Source: Jeotgalicoccus sp036782755 (GTDB taxonomy: Bacteria; Bacillota; Bacilli; Staphylococcales; Salinicoccaceae). Taken from it: a stretch of DNA of 48,766 nucleotides. The position numbers and the translations under genes are program-made. The notes beneath the pieces were generated by a model, which saw nothing but the letters and a program-made list of their open reading frames with translations, made no database searches and was not told the DNA's origin. The stretch is taken from contig DAIPYL010000010.1 in the NCBI GenBank assembly GCA_036782755.1, positions 1-48,766 on the forward strand, written 5' to 3'. Numbering within the stretch: position 1 is the first letter of the stretch; each line of letters begins with the position of its first letter. Shown here piece after piece: positions 23,238 through 31,735 of the stretch.

Positions 23238-24044
23238 ATGTGGAAGTGGGAGACAGAAAACGAACCAAAGGGTGTCGTGGTCATTGTTCATGATTTGCTG
23301 GAGCATCATGAATACTACGATGAGCTGACTGTAAAACTGCGCCGTGACGGCTATCATGTCATTATCGGCGACCTGCCGGGACACGGTCAGACGACACGTG
23401 TGAACAAAGGACATATCAACAGTTTTGAGCAGTATGTGGAAAGAGTCGCTGAATGGCATGAACTTGCCGGACAGTACGATCTTCCAACGTTTATAATCGG
23501 TCAGGGTCTCGGTGCTTTAATCGCACTTGAAGCACACAGACAGAACAGAATTCAGTCGGACGGCATCGTTGCACTGAATCCGCTCTTATCATTTAAACAG
23601 TCATTTATAAACCGCAAAAATACAATACTGACAAGCGTACGCGTAACAAGCGACGAAGCGAGATTCAATCTCGGAATTAAGATGAACTACTTTACGCAGG
23701 ATAAACGGTTCCTCGAACGTTATAAAGCTGACGAACTGATCGTCGACAGGGTAAGCTACCAGTGGTACAAGACGATTATTAATCAGATGAAACTGACGTC
23801 TGAGAATATGGAAGAAGTTGCAGGCGTGCCGATACTGACGGTAATGAGCAATGATAACCAGATTATCAATCCTTATTTATCTGCGAAGTACATTAAGAGA
23901 ACATTGTCGGATGACTTCCGTTTTACCATGCTGGATTCGGACGAGCACAGCATATTCCAAAGAGAGAATATAGAATATCCGTATTATTTAATGGGTCAGT
24001 TCTTTAATGCACAGCTGTTTTCAATCGGCGTCATAATGGATTAA
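23238..24044 (+). CDS. Alpha/beta hydrolase-fold protein lacking the nucleophile serine
   Basis: A 268-residue protein of the S33/lysophospholipase (YtpA/PldB-like) hydrolase fold. VVVIVHDLLEHHEYY near residue 13, GDLPGHGQT (44-52), and a late D206 (SND) and H237 (DEHSIF) match the fold's oxyanion region, loop and Asp-His. The nucleophile elbow, normally GHSMG, reads GQGLG (88-92), with glycine at position 90 instead of serine. The base sequence there is unambiguous in the window. It may be catalytically dead or use another residue. ATG 23238 is set by AAGGAG; the earlier in-frame ATG 23211 has no site. It sits in the conserved ytpA-ytqB neighbourhood. Confidence 0.82.
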   Translation: MWKWETENEPKGVVVIVHDLLEHHEYYDELTVKLRRDGYHVIIGDLPGHGQTTRVNKGHINSFEQYVERVAEWHELAGQYDLPTFIIGQGLGALIALEAHRQNRIQSDGIVALNPLLSFKQSFINRKNTILTSVRVTSDEARFNLGIKMNYFTQDKRFLERYKADELIVDRVSYQWYKTIINQMKLTSENMEEVAGVPILTVMSNDNQIINPYLSAKYIKRTLSDDFRFTMLDSDEHSIFQRENIEYPYYLMGQFFNAQLFSIGVIMD

Positions 24045-24069
24045 TTAAGTATTTTTGACATAAAAATTT

Positions 24070-24116
24070 AACCCGTACGCCGGCAGTTCCAAATGGAACC
24101 CGGTGTACGGGTTTTA
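24070..24116. terminator. Bidirectional terminator between convergent genes
   Basis: A long branched-looking hairpin: outer 14-bp stem AACCCGTACGCCGG with its complement (one G-T pair) and inner GTTCC/GGAAC, followed by TTTT on the plus strand. It separates the hydrolase gene from mnmM. Confidence 0.85.
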
Positions 24117-24133
24117 ACTGATATGTACTGTGA

Positions 24134-24679
24134 TTACTTCAATTTTTCTATAACGAGTAGAAATGGAGCATTGTTTTTCTGGTTGATGTACTGGTAGCGG
24201 AGAACATGTGCTTTATCCTGCGGCCAGGCCGACAGGTTATCGAGAAGTGCATCGCGTTCAATTTTACCGCTGTCATGACCGTGATAGACGACAATAACAA
24301 TTCGGCCGCCGGGTGTCAGCAGCTTAAACAAATCAGTTACCGCAGCAATCGTTGTATCGAATGCTGTAGTAATCGTTTTGTCACCGCCCGGCAGATAGCC
24401 AAGGTTAAAGATTCCTGCTTTTACAGGAGCTTCAACGTATTTGGATATATTCTCATGACCGTCGTGCACGAATGTAATATTCTCTTTGCTGTACTTTTCG
24501 CGGGCAGTGCCGATTGCTTCAGCCTGCACATCGAAGCTGTACACATGGCCGTCCGGTACAAGGCCGGCAAGAAAATCTGTATCGTGGCCGTTGCCGCAGG
24601 TGGCATCGACTAATTTATCTTCTGTGCTCACGATTTCTTTAATGAAATCTTTTCCGGCAGGAAGTATTCTTTGCAGCAT
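24134..24679 (-). CDS. mnmM: tRNA 5-aminomethyl-2-thiouridine methyltransferase MnmM (YtqB)
   Basis: A 181-residue class I SAM-dependent methyltransferase of the YtqB family, shown in Bacillus and Staphylococcus to make mnm5s2U at tRNA position 34 from nm5s2U. SAM motif I is LVDATCGNGHDTDFLA (about residues 23-38), the acidic strand VYSFDVQ follows, and FNLGYLPGGDK is the family-specific motif. C-terminal block is NNAPFLLVIEK. The start is ATG 24679 (MLQRIL) after AAAGGATT; an upstream in-frame ATG at 24715 lacks a ribosome site. Its promoter region is shared with the divergent ABC transporter genes. Confidence 0.88.
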   Translation of the reverse strand: MLQRILPAGKDFIKEIVSTEDKLVDATCGNGHDTDFLAGLVPDGHVYSFDVQAEAIGTAREKYSKENITFVHDGHENISKYVEAPVKAGIFNLGYLPGGDKTITTAFDTTIAAVTDLFKLLTPGGRIVIVVYHGHDSGKIERDALLDNLSAWPQDKAHVLRYQYINQKNNAPFLLVIEKLK

Positions 24680-24733
24680 AATATCAATCCTTTCAATTTC
24701 TATTAATTTTATCATAAGAAGGTTGGGTCTTTA

Positions 24734-25486
24734 ATGATTACTGCCAGTAATTTAACTAAAAACTACGGTGCAAAAGCAGCCGTTAAAAATATAAATCTTT
24801 CTATTAAAAAAGGTGAGCTGTTTGCTTATCTCGGACCAAATGGTTCAGGCAAGTCCACAACGATAAAAATGCTCATGGGTCTTTTGGAACCGACGGACGG
24901 CACCGTTGAAATTTTAGGAGAACCGATGCATTTAAACAATACGGAGCTGAAAAGAAAAATCAGCTTCGTACCGGATACACCGGATATTATAGGCAAGCTG
25001 ACAGGCAACGAATATTTAAACTTTGTTGCAAGTATATACAAAATGGACAAACAGACGTATAAAGAAAAACGTGATGAACTGGTGAGTATGTTCGAGCTTG
25101 GCGGCGACCTCGGTACACTGGTGGAAGAATATTCACACGGGATGCGTCAGAAGCTCGTCGTAATCGGCGCCTTGATGCATTCACCGGAAGTGATTTTTCT
25201 CGATGAACCGAACGTCGGACTGGATCCGAAGAGTAACCGTGAATTGAAAAACTATTTAACGGACTACGTTAAACAGGGGAACACAGTTTTTCTGACGACA
25301 CATACATTAAGTCTGGCAGAAGAAATTGCAGACCGTATCTGTATTATTTATCAAGGTGAGATTAAAGCGCTCGGCACACTTCAGGAACTCCGTCAACAGG
25401 CGGGGATGGGCCGCAGCTTAGAGGATGTATTCCTTGCGCTCACAGACGGGGAGGACGTGCATGTTCAAGAGCATACTGAAAGTTGA
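24734..25486 (+). CDS. ABC transporter ATP-binding protein
   Basis: A 250-residue ATPase subunit: Walker A GPNGSGKST (34-42), signature YSHGMRQKL (SHGMR variant of LSGGQ), Walker B VIFLDEP with D-loop NVGLDP, and TTHTL switch histidine. It resembles the YtrB/EcsA-type exporters of Firmicutes. The permease gene overlaps its last 26 bases, giving translational coupling. The only start near is ATG 24734 with AAGGTTGGG in front. Cargo is not deducible. Confidence 0.92.
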   Translation: MITASNLTKNYGAKAAVKNINLSIKKGELFAYLGPNGSGKSTTIKMLMGLLEPTDGTVEILGEPMHLNNTELKRKISFVPDTPDIIGKLTGNEYLNFVASIYKMDKQTYKEKRDELVSMFELGGDLGTLVEEYSHGMRQKLVVIGALMHSPEVIFLDEPNVGLDPKSNRELKNYLTDYVKQGNTVFLTTHTLSLAEEIADRICIIYQGEIKALGTLQELRQQAGMGRSLEDVFLALTDGEDVHVQEHTES

Positions 25487-27023
25487 GGCACAGTCCCGAC
25501 TGAATTATTTTAAAGCACTGAGTACCGGAAAGATAATTTTATACTTATTTCTGGCATTAATACTGCTCGCGATGATTGTTCCGGCAGTATGGATGGTCTT
25601 AAATCTGTTTCTTTTAAACGCAGAAGAAGTACTGATCGGTAAAGCTGCAGTGCTGCTGTCGCTGTTTCTCGCTGCGATATTATCATTATTTTTAGTGAAC
25701 GGCATTATTAAAGAAATGTTTATGGATAAAAATATCGATTCCTATTTAGTGCTGCCGGTCACACCGAAAGCTGTATTTTCTGTAAAACTGTTTTACCAGT
25801 TTACATTTAAAGTGCTGCCGGTCGTACTCTTTATAAGTCTGGCAGCGGGACTGACACTGGCAGCAAGATACGGTGCTCCAATGCTTGTTTTAAGCAGTGC
25901 CGTCTACTTTTTGTTTATCGGAGCAGTGAGTGTTGCGGCGGCTTATGCAATTGTATTTGCAGTCACGAAAGTATCGTCGGCAAGACGCGTCGGTGAAGTA
26001 CTGACATTGGCCGGCGGTATTGCAAGCGTGCTGCCTTACTTTATTATTGTGGCGGGCGGGCAGTATTTAATGACGGTCATTGAAATGATGCCGGATGTGG
26101 ACTTTATCTTTTCAGGATTTTTATATAAACCTGAAATAATGAAATATATTCTGCTGCTGATTGTGTTCGCAGCTGCAGCTGCGGCTTTAATCTGGTTCGT
26201 TCTGAATTATGTGACCGGAGCCTTTGTTAAAGGAACAGCGAATACGAGAACAGTCGAACGTAAAAAAACAGTGTCGGCCGAAACAGGTTCACCGGTTCGG
26301 GCGCTCTTAAAAAAAGATATTACGATGACGAAACGTGATTTTAAAGAATGGTCGGCGGTGCTGCCTCAGTATTTATTCCCGTTTGTGTTTTTATATTTAC
26401 TGACTTCAAATCCGCTGATTTACGGCGGTGAATCATCATCGGATGATCAGGTGATGATGTCGATTGCATTCGCAGGTTCGATTATGATTTCACTGTTTGT
26501 CGCAGCAATGAACACCGCAAGAGACGCGCGCACATATGCATTTTTAAAAATGATGCCGGTCAGCGGAATGGATATTGCCAAAGCAAAATACTTATATAAC
26601 TTTATAACGATTACACCGATGTACGTTCTGATTACAATTATTATTTACTTTATACTGGATGTTCCGGTCACAACACTGATTTATGCGGTACTGGTTTCAG
26701 TGCTTCTTGTACTGATTGTTGCACCGCTCGGTATGCTGCTCGGCACGATGAATCCTGTCGTCTCGAAAAAGAATCCGGCGCAGCGTCTGGATACTGCTGC
26801 GAACGTAATTATTTCAGTTACTATTTTTGCTCTTATATTTTTAATGGGTTATTTAACGCAGTTTACGATTGGGTTTAACGGTGAGGAATACGTATTGAAA
26901 CACGGTACAATGCTAATGGTTATCGGTGTGTTAATCGTTTTGAGTATTTTATCGTATGGAATTCTGTTAAGAAAAACGGGTGCGAGGTACGATAAAGGAT
27001 ATAATATTACGTATAAGGACTGA
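25461..27023 (+). CDS. ABC transporter permease (12-helix class)
   Basis: A 520-residue membrane protein with about 12 hydrophobic helices in two halves separated by a basic region (about 280-300, RTVERKKTVS), of the type of large ABC-2 exporter permeases that pair with a single ATPase. ATG 25461 lies 6 bases after GGGGAGG inside the ATPase gene; this site decides the start over the earlier frame opening at 25425. The two genes form one exporter of unknown cargo. Ogt follows after 5 bases. Confidence 0.86.
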   Translation: MFKSILKVEAQSRLNYFKALSTGKIILYLFLALILLAMIVPAVWMVLNLFLLNAEEVLIGKAAVLLSLFLAAILSLFLVNGIIKEMFMDKNIDSYLVLPVTPKAVFSVKLFYQFTFKVLPVVLFISLAAGLTLAARYGAPMLVLSSAVYFLFIGAVSVAAAYAIVFAVTKVSSARRVGEVLTLAGGIASVLPYFIIVAGGQYLMTVIEMMPDVDFIFSGFLYKPEIMKYILLLIVFAAAAAALIWFVLNYVTGAFVKGTANTRTVERKKTVSAETGSPVRALLKKDITMTKRDFKEWSAVLPQYLFPFVFLYLLTSNPLIYGGESSSDDQVMMSIAFAGSIMISLFVAAMNTARDARTYAFLKMMPVSGMDIAKAKYLYNFITITPMYVLITIIIYFILDVPVTTLIYAVLVSVLLVLIVAPLGMLLGTMNPVVSKKNPAQRLDTAANVIISVTIFALIFLMGYLTQFTIGFNGEEYVLKHGTMLMVIGVLIVLSILSYGILLRKTGARYDKGYNITYKD

Positions 27024-27028
27024 TAATT

Positions 27029-27490
27029 ATGAGGGGTACTGTATATTATAAAAAATTTGATATCGGCTGGCTCCGGATTGAATCGCAGAATGATGCGATT
27101 ATCAGAATCGATTATGCGGATGAAGCGGGACAGCTGGATGAACCGGATAAAGTGATTGAGCAGTGTGTGCGCGAACTGGAAGAATACTTCATGGGGGAAC
27201 GCGATACTTTTGATGTGAAGATTAATCCGAACGAGGCCGGCACGCCGTTTCAGCAGTCGGTCTGGCAACAGCTTCGCCAGATTCCTTACGGTGAAACAAT
27301 CAGCTACAAGACACTGGCTGAGCGGATCAGCGGGAGCAATTATTCGCGCGCAGTCGCCAATGCGAACGGTAAAAATCCAATCTCAATTATTATTCCGTGC
27401 CACAGAGTAATCGCGAGTAATAATAAGCTTGGCGGATATACCGGCGGGCTGGATAAGAAAAAACTGCTCTTATCTGTCGAGAGCCGCTGA
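27029..27490 (+). CDS. ogt: Methylated-DNA-protein cysteine methyltransferase
   Basis: A 153-residue suicide DNA-repair protein that removes alkyl groups from O6-alkylguanine onto its own cysteine. The active-site motif is IIPCHRVIAS with C124; the helix-turn-helix region QSVWQQLRQIPYGETISYKTLA (about 76-97) and the asparagine hinge NANGKNP are intact. Length matches Ogt. It begins 5 bases after the permease gene (AAGGA ribosome site), so it is cotranscribed with the ABC exporter. Confidence 0.95.
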   Translation: MRGTVYYKKFDIGWLRIESQNDAIIRIDYADEAGQLDEPDKVIEQCVRELEEYFMGERDTFDVKINPNEAGTPFQQSVWQQLRQIPYGETISYKTLAERISGSNYSRAVANANGKNPISIIIPCHRVIASNNKLGGYTGGLDKKKLLLSVESR

Positions 27491-27529
27491 TAACCTTGCT
27501 ATATTAATGAAATTCAGCTATATTATTAA

Positions 27530-27713
27530 TATCAGAAGTAGTAGCAGAAACGTTTTTTTAAGCGAGCCGGTGGCTGGTGTGAACCGGTATTAGCGTCAAG
27601 TGAACTTGTCTGTGTTAATTTCATACATCTTAAAGTTGCACTTAATGTGAATGCGGGTGGTACCGCGGTCTTATAGATCGTCCCATATCTTTTTTAGATA
27701 TGGGATTTTTTTA
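27530..27713 (+). promoter_or_regulatory. T-box leader controlling leuS
   Basis: The 242 bases between ogt and leuS hold a T-box riboswitch. Stem I shows AGCGAGCC and the conserved GGTGTGAACC segment; the probable specifier is CTT (27605-27607) in GTGAACTTG, a leucine codon followed by a purine. The T-box sequence GCGGGTGGTACCGCG (27653-27667) pairs with uncharged tRNA-Leu acceptor end. The terminator is a perfect 10-bp stem (27681-27690 with 27696-27705) and seven T. Uncharged tRNA-Leu should allow read-through into leuS. No promoter could be assigned with confidence. Confidence 0.95.
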
Positions 27714-27732
27714 TTTAATAGGAGGAAAACTA

Positions 27733-30147
27733 ATGACGTTTAAACACAGAGATATCGAAAAGAAATGGCAGCAGCATTGGGAAAACAACAAGATTTTTAA
27801 AACTGAAGATGAAATCGGCAAAGAGAAATTCTATGCACTGGACATGTTCCCGTATCCGTCAGGTGCAGGACTTCACGTCGGTCACCCTGAAGGTTACACA
27901 GCGACAGATATCGTCAGCCGCATGAAACGCATGCAGGGCTACAATGTGCTTCATCCGATGGGGTGGGATGCATTCGGTCTGCCTGCAGAGCAGTATGCAA
28001 TCGACACAGGAAACGATATTCATGCTTTCAACGATAAAAACATCGATACGTTCCGCCGTCAGATTAAAGAACTGGGTTTCAGTTACGACTGGGACAGAGA
28101 AATTAACACGACAGATCCTGAATACTACAAATGGACGCAGTGGATCTTTATCCAGCTGTATAATAAAGGACTTGCTTACGTTGACGAAGTACCTGTGAAC
28201 TGGTGTGAAGCACTTGGAACAGTACTTGCGAACGAAGAAGTAATCGACGGCAAGAGCGAGCGCGGCGGACACCCGGTCGTACGCAAGCCCATGAGACAGT
28301 GGATTCTGAAAATCACTGAATATGCGGATCGCCTGCTTGAAGACCTTGATGATCTTGACTGGCCTGAATCGTTAAAAGATATGCAGCGCAACTGGATTGG
28401 TAAATCAGAAGGGGCTAATGTCACTTTTGAAATCGACGGTTTTGATGAATCATTCTCTGCGTTTACGACACGTCCGGATACTATTTACGGTGCGACGTAC
28501 GCAGTACTTTCTCCAGAACATAAATTAATCGATAAAATTACGTCCGGCGAACAGCGTGAAGCGGTTAAAGCATATCAGGAAAAAGCAGCGCATAAGAGTG
28601 AGCTTGAACGTACTGATTTAGCCAAAGAGAAAACCGGTGTGTTTACAGGTGCATATGCTGTTAACCCGTTAAGCGGTGAAAAACTGCCGATCTGGATTGC
28701 AGACTACGTTTTAGCATCTTACGGTACTGGTGCAATTATGGCAGTTCCGGCACATGATGAGCGTGACTATGAGTTTGCTAAACAATTTAATCTGGAAATT
28801 ATTCCGGTACTCGAAGGCGGAAATGTTGAAGAAGAAGCATTTACCGGCGAAGGCGCACATATTAACTCAGGCCCGTTAGATGGACTTGGACTTGATGACG
28901 GTATTAAGAAAGCAATTGAGCTTCTTGAAGAGAAGAATGCCGGAGAAGCGAAAATTACTTACAGATTAAGAGACTGGCTGTTCAGCCGTCAGCGTTACTG
29001 GGGCGAGCCAATTCCTGTAATTCACTGGGAAGACGGTACGATGACGACAGTTCCTGAAGAAGAACTGCCCCTTGAACTACCGGTAATGACGGAAATTAAA
29101 CCGTCAGGTACAGGCGAATCACCGCTTGCAAACAATACTGACTGGATTAATGTTGTAAGAGAAGACGGCGTTAAAGGCCGCCGCGAAACGAACACAATGC
29201 CGCAGTGGGCAGGCAGCAGCTGGTACTTCCTGCGCTTTATCGATCCGCACAACACGGAGCAGCTGGCTGATCCCGAGAAACTGAAACACTGGCTGCCTGT
29301 AGATTTATATATCGGCGGGGCGGAGCACGCAGTGCTTCATCTGTTATATGCAAGATTCTGGCACAAGTTTCTTTACGACCTTGGCGTTGTTCCGACAAAA
29401 GAACCATTCCAGAAATTATATAACCAGGGAATGATTCTCGGTGAAGGCAACGAGAAAATGAGTAAATCTAAAGGAAACGTCGTAAACCCTGACGACATCG
29501 TATATTCACATGGTGCAGATACACTGAGATTGTATGAAATGTTCATGGGACCGCTTGACGCATCCATTGCATGGAACGAAAACGGGCTCGACGGTGCGAG
29601 AAGATTCCTTGACCGCGTGTGGAGACTTCTTGTTAATGAAGAAACAGGTGAACCTGCAGCGAAGATTGTGGACAAAGAAACACCTGAACTCGATAAAGTT
29701 TATAACGAGACAGTGAAGAAAGTAACGGAAGACTTCGAGTCGCTGTTATTCAACACAGGAATTTCACAGCTTATGGTCTTCGTTAATGAAGCATATAAAG
29801 CGAAAGAAGTCAGCAAAACTTACGTTGAAAACTTTGTAAAACTACTGTCGCCAGTTGCACCGCACATCGCTGAAGAACTGTGGAATATTTTAGGCAATAA
29901 AGAAACACTTGCATATGCAGAGTGGCCATCATATGACGAAACTAAACTTGTAGAAGATAAAGTAGAAATCGTTGTACAGATTAACGGTAAAGTTAAGAAT
30001 AAGCTTGAAATCGCAAGAGACCTGTCGAAAGACGAAACAGAAAAACTTGCTATGGCTGATGAAAAAATCAAAGAAGAATTGGAAGGGAAGACGGTACGTA
30101 AAGTCATCGTTGTACCTCAGAAATTAGTGAACATTGTAGCTAATTAA
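27733..30147 (+). CDS. leuS: Leucyl-tRNA synthetase
   Basis: An 804-residue class I aminoacyl-tRNA synthetase charging tRNA-Leu, full length for staphylococcal LeuS. PYPSGAGLHVGHPEGYT holds the HIGH-type motif, a CP1 editing domain covers about 220-410 (FTTRPDTIYGATY, and AVPAHDERD with the editing aspartate), DWLFSRQRYWGEP follows, and GNEKMSKSKGNVV is the KMSKS loop. The C-terminal domain ends VRKVIVVPQKLVNIVAN. ATG 27733 follows AGGAGG; the frame opens earlier inside the T-box terminator, which is not translated. Regulated by the T-box. Confidence 0.98.
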   Translation: MTFKHRDIEKKWQQHWENNKIFKTEDEIGKEKFYALDMFPYPSGAGLHVGHPEGYTATDIVSRMKRMQGYNVLHPMGWDAFGLPAEQYAIDTGNDIHAFNDKNIDTFRRQIKELGFSYDWDREINTTDPEYYKWTQWIFIQLYNKGLAYVDEVPVNWCEALGTVLANEEVIDGKSERGGHPVVRKPMRQWILKITEYADRLLEDLDDLDWPESLKDMQRNWIGKSEGANVTFEIDGFDESFSAFTTRPDTIYGATYAVLSPEHKLIDKITSGEQREAVKAYQEKAAHKSELERTDLAKEKTGVFTGAYAVNPLSGEKLPIWIADYVLASYGTGAIMAVPAHDERDYEFAKQFNLEIIPVLEGGNVEEEAFTGEGAHINSGPLDGLGLDDGIKKAIELLEEKNAGEAKITYRLRDWLFSRQRYWGEPIPVIHWEDGTMTTVPEEELPLELPVMTEIKPSGTGESPLANNTDWINVVREDGVKGRRETNTMPQWAGSSWYFLRFIDPHNTEQLADPEKLKHWLPVDLYIGGAEHAVLHLLYARFWHKFLYDLGVVPTKEPFQKLYNQGMILGEGNEKMSKSKGNVVNPDDIVYSHGADTLRLYEMFMGPLDASIAWNENGLDGARRFLDRVWRLLVNEETGEPAAKIVDKETPELDKVYNETVKKVTEDFESLLFNTGISQLMVFVNEAYKAKEVSKTYVENFVKLLSPVAPHIAEELWNILGNKETLAYAEWPSYDETKLVEDKVEIVVQINGKVKNKLEIARDLSKDETEKLAMADEKIKEELEGKTVRKVIVVPQKLVNIVAN

Positions 30148-30160
30148 TAAATGAATACAG

Positions 30161-30205
30161 AAACACCGTCCCGGACTGGCTGAAGGTCCGCGGCGGTGTT
30201 TTTGT
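30161..30205 (+). terminator. Intrinsic terminator after leuS
   Basis: Outer stem AAACACCG/CGGTGTTT (30161-30168, 30194-30201) with an inner GGAC/GTCC helix, then T-rich sequence. Confidence 0.85.
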
Positions 30206-30300
30206 TTATAAAATTAATAAATTCGGTAGTCAGTTTTCCCTCAGGTCCAGCTTGACTCTCGGAATCTGACGCCCGGGTTTAAAATAGTATGTGCATTATT

Positions 30301-30400
30301 NNNNNNNNNNNNNNNNNNNNNNNNNNNNNNNNNNNNNNNNNNNNNNNNNNNNNNNNNNNNNNNNNNNNNNNNNNNNNNNNNNNNNNNNNNNNNNNNNNNN
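30301..30400. other. Assembly gap of 100 N
   Basis: Exactly 100 N, the conventional filler for a scaffold gap of unknown length. It removes the 3' end of the flavoprotein gene. On the left flank (30230-30295) the minus strand has 21 sense codons reading YYFKPGRQIPRV before a stop at 30230-30232, but a stop codon lies right at the gap edge in that frame. Confidence 0.97.
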
Positions 30401-31652
30401 ACCCGTTCGAGCAGTGGTATCCTGCTACATAACCGGTCACAAGGGCACTCGTAATATTGTAGCCGCCCGTATAACCGTGGATATCCAGCACTTCTCCTGC
30501 AAAATGGAGACCGTCGATTATCTTACTCGACATCGTAGACGGGTTAATTTCTTTTAAGTTAACTCCGCCGCCTGTGACGAATGCTTTTTCAATTGACTGG
30601 GTACCGTTGACGTTGAACGTAAATCTTTTGAAAAATTCAACAAGGGCCTGTTTTTGCTGATTCGACACGTGGTGACCGCTCGTACTGCCATCGATTTTCA
30701 AATATTCAAGGACGAATGTAATCAGTCGTTCCTGGTGTATACTTTTTAAAATGTTTTTCAGACTTTTATCGATATTATCTTTAATTGTTTTGTTAATGTA
30801 TTCCTGCATTTCTCCCATCGTATACTGCGGGAAGAAGTCAAGCTGCATTTTAATATTCTCTTTTTTCTGAGCCTGCTGTTCTTTATAAACGAACTGGCTG
30901 CAGCGCAGTGCTGCCGGGCCGCTCACGCCGAAGTGGGTGAAAATCATATCCATCTGGTGTGTAATACGCGGTTTGCCGTTTTTCTTTAATACCGATAAAG
31001 CAACGTCGTCGAGACTGATGCCTTTCAGGGAACCGTCAGTGAAAAACCGCTGATTGGATGTAATCGGTACTTCTGTCGGGAATAAGTCGGTAATTGTATG
31101 ACCAAGCGTTTTTGCGAACTTATGCCCGTCGCCCGTAGAACCTGTTTGCGGCACACTTTTACCCCCCGTCGTAATAATAACGTTCCGGGTATTGAATGTT
31201 CTGCCGTCCGTCGTTTTAACGCCGGTGATTTTATCGTCTTTATGGAGGACTGCTGCAACTTCAGTTTCAAACTGGATATCCACTTTGTTTTGTTCGAGCT
31301 GTTTCAAAAAGACATTCAGCACGTCTTTCGCTTTGTTCGAAACCGGGAACATCCGGCCGTGGTCTTCTTCTTTTAACTTGACGCCGTTGGATTCGACAAA
31401 GTTAATAATCGATTCGTTATCGAAAACAGAGAACGGCCCGTATAAAAATTTACCGTTGCCCGGGATGTGTTTAATAATTTCTTCATAAGGAAGACGGTTC
31501 GTTACATTACAGCGCCCGCCGCCTGAAATCAGCAGTTTTTTGCCGAGTTTTTTATTTTTTTCGATTAACAGTACTTTATTATTGTTCAGACTTGCAGCGG
31601 TCGCAGCCATGATTCCGCTGACGCCGCCGCCAATTACTATCGTATCGTACAT
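30401..31652 (-). CDS. HI0933-family FAD-dependent oxidoreductase, 3' end lost in gap
   Basis: 417 codons are visible of a BaiN/HI0933-type flavoprotein (YtfP-like). The N-terminal FAD motif is VIGGGVSGIMAATAA (residues 6-20) with LLIEKN after it; SGGGRCNVTN is the family hallmark; VIITTGGKSVPQTGSTGDG and the closing GGYNITSALVTGYVAG are the second FAD-contact regions. The family normally ends just after this point, so only a few residues and the stop are probably missing. ATG 31652 follows AAAAGGAG. Divergent from the flippase gene. Its physiological substrate is not known. Confidence 0.88.
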
Positions 31653-31735
31653 GAGTTTGCTCCTTTTAGTTTTAAAGTATTCCCTTATCCATTATAATAA
31701 TGGGTATGTTTATTATAGATAAGAAGGGTTAATAT

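Noticed and set aside
27859..28272. 137-codon minus-strand frame inside leuS
   Set aside because: Shadow of leuS; no ribosome site.
30291..30557. Plus-strand frame running through the N gap
   Set aside because: Exists only because N codons contain no stops; the right flank encodes the flavoprotein on the other strand.
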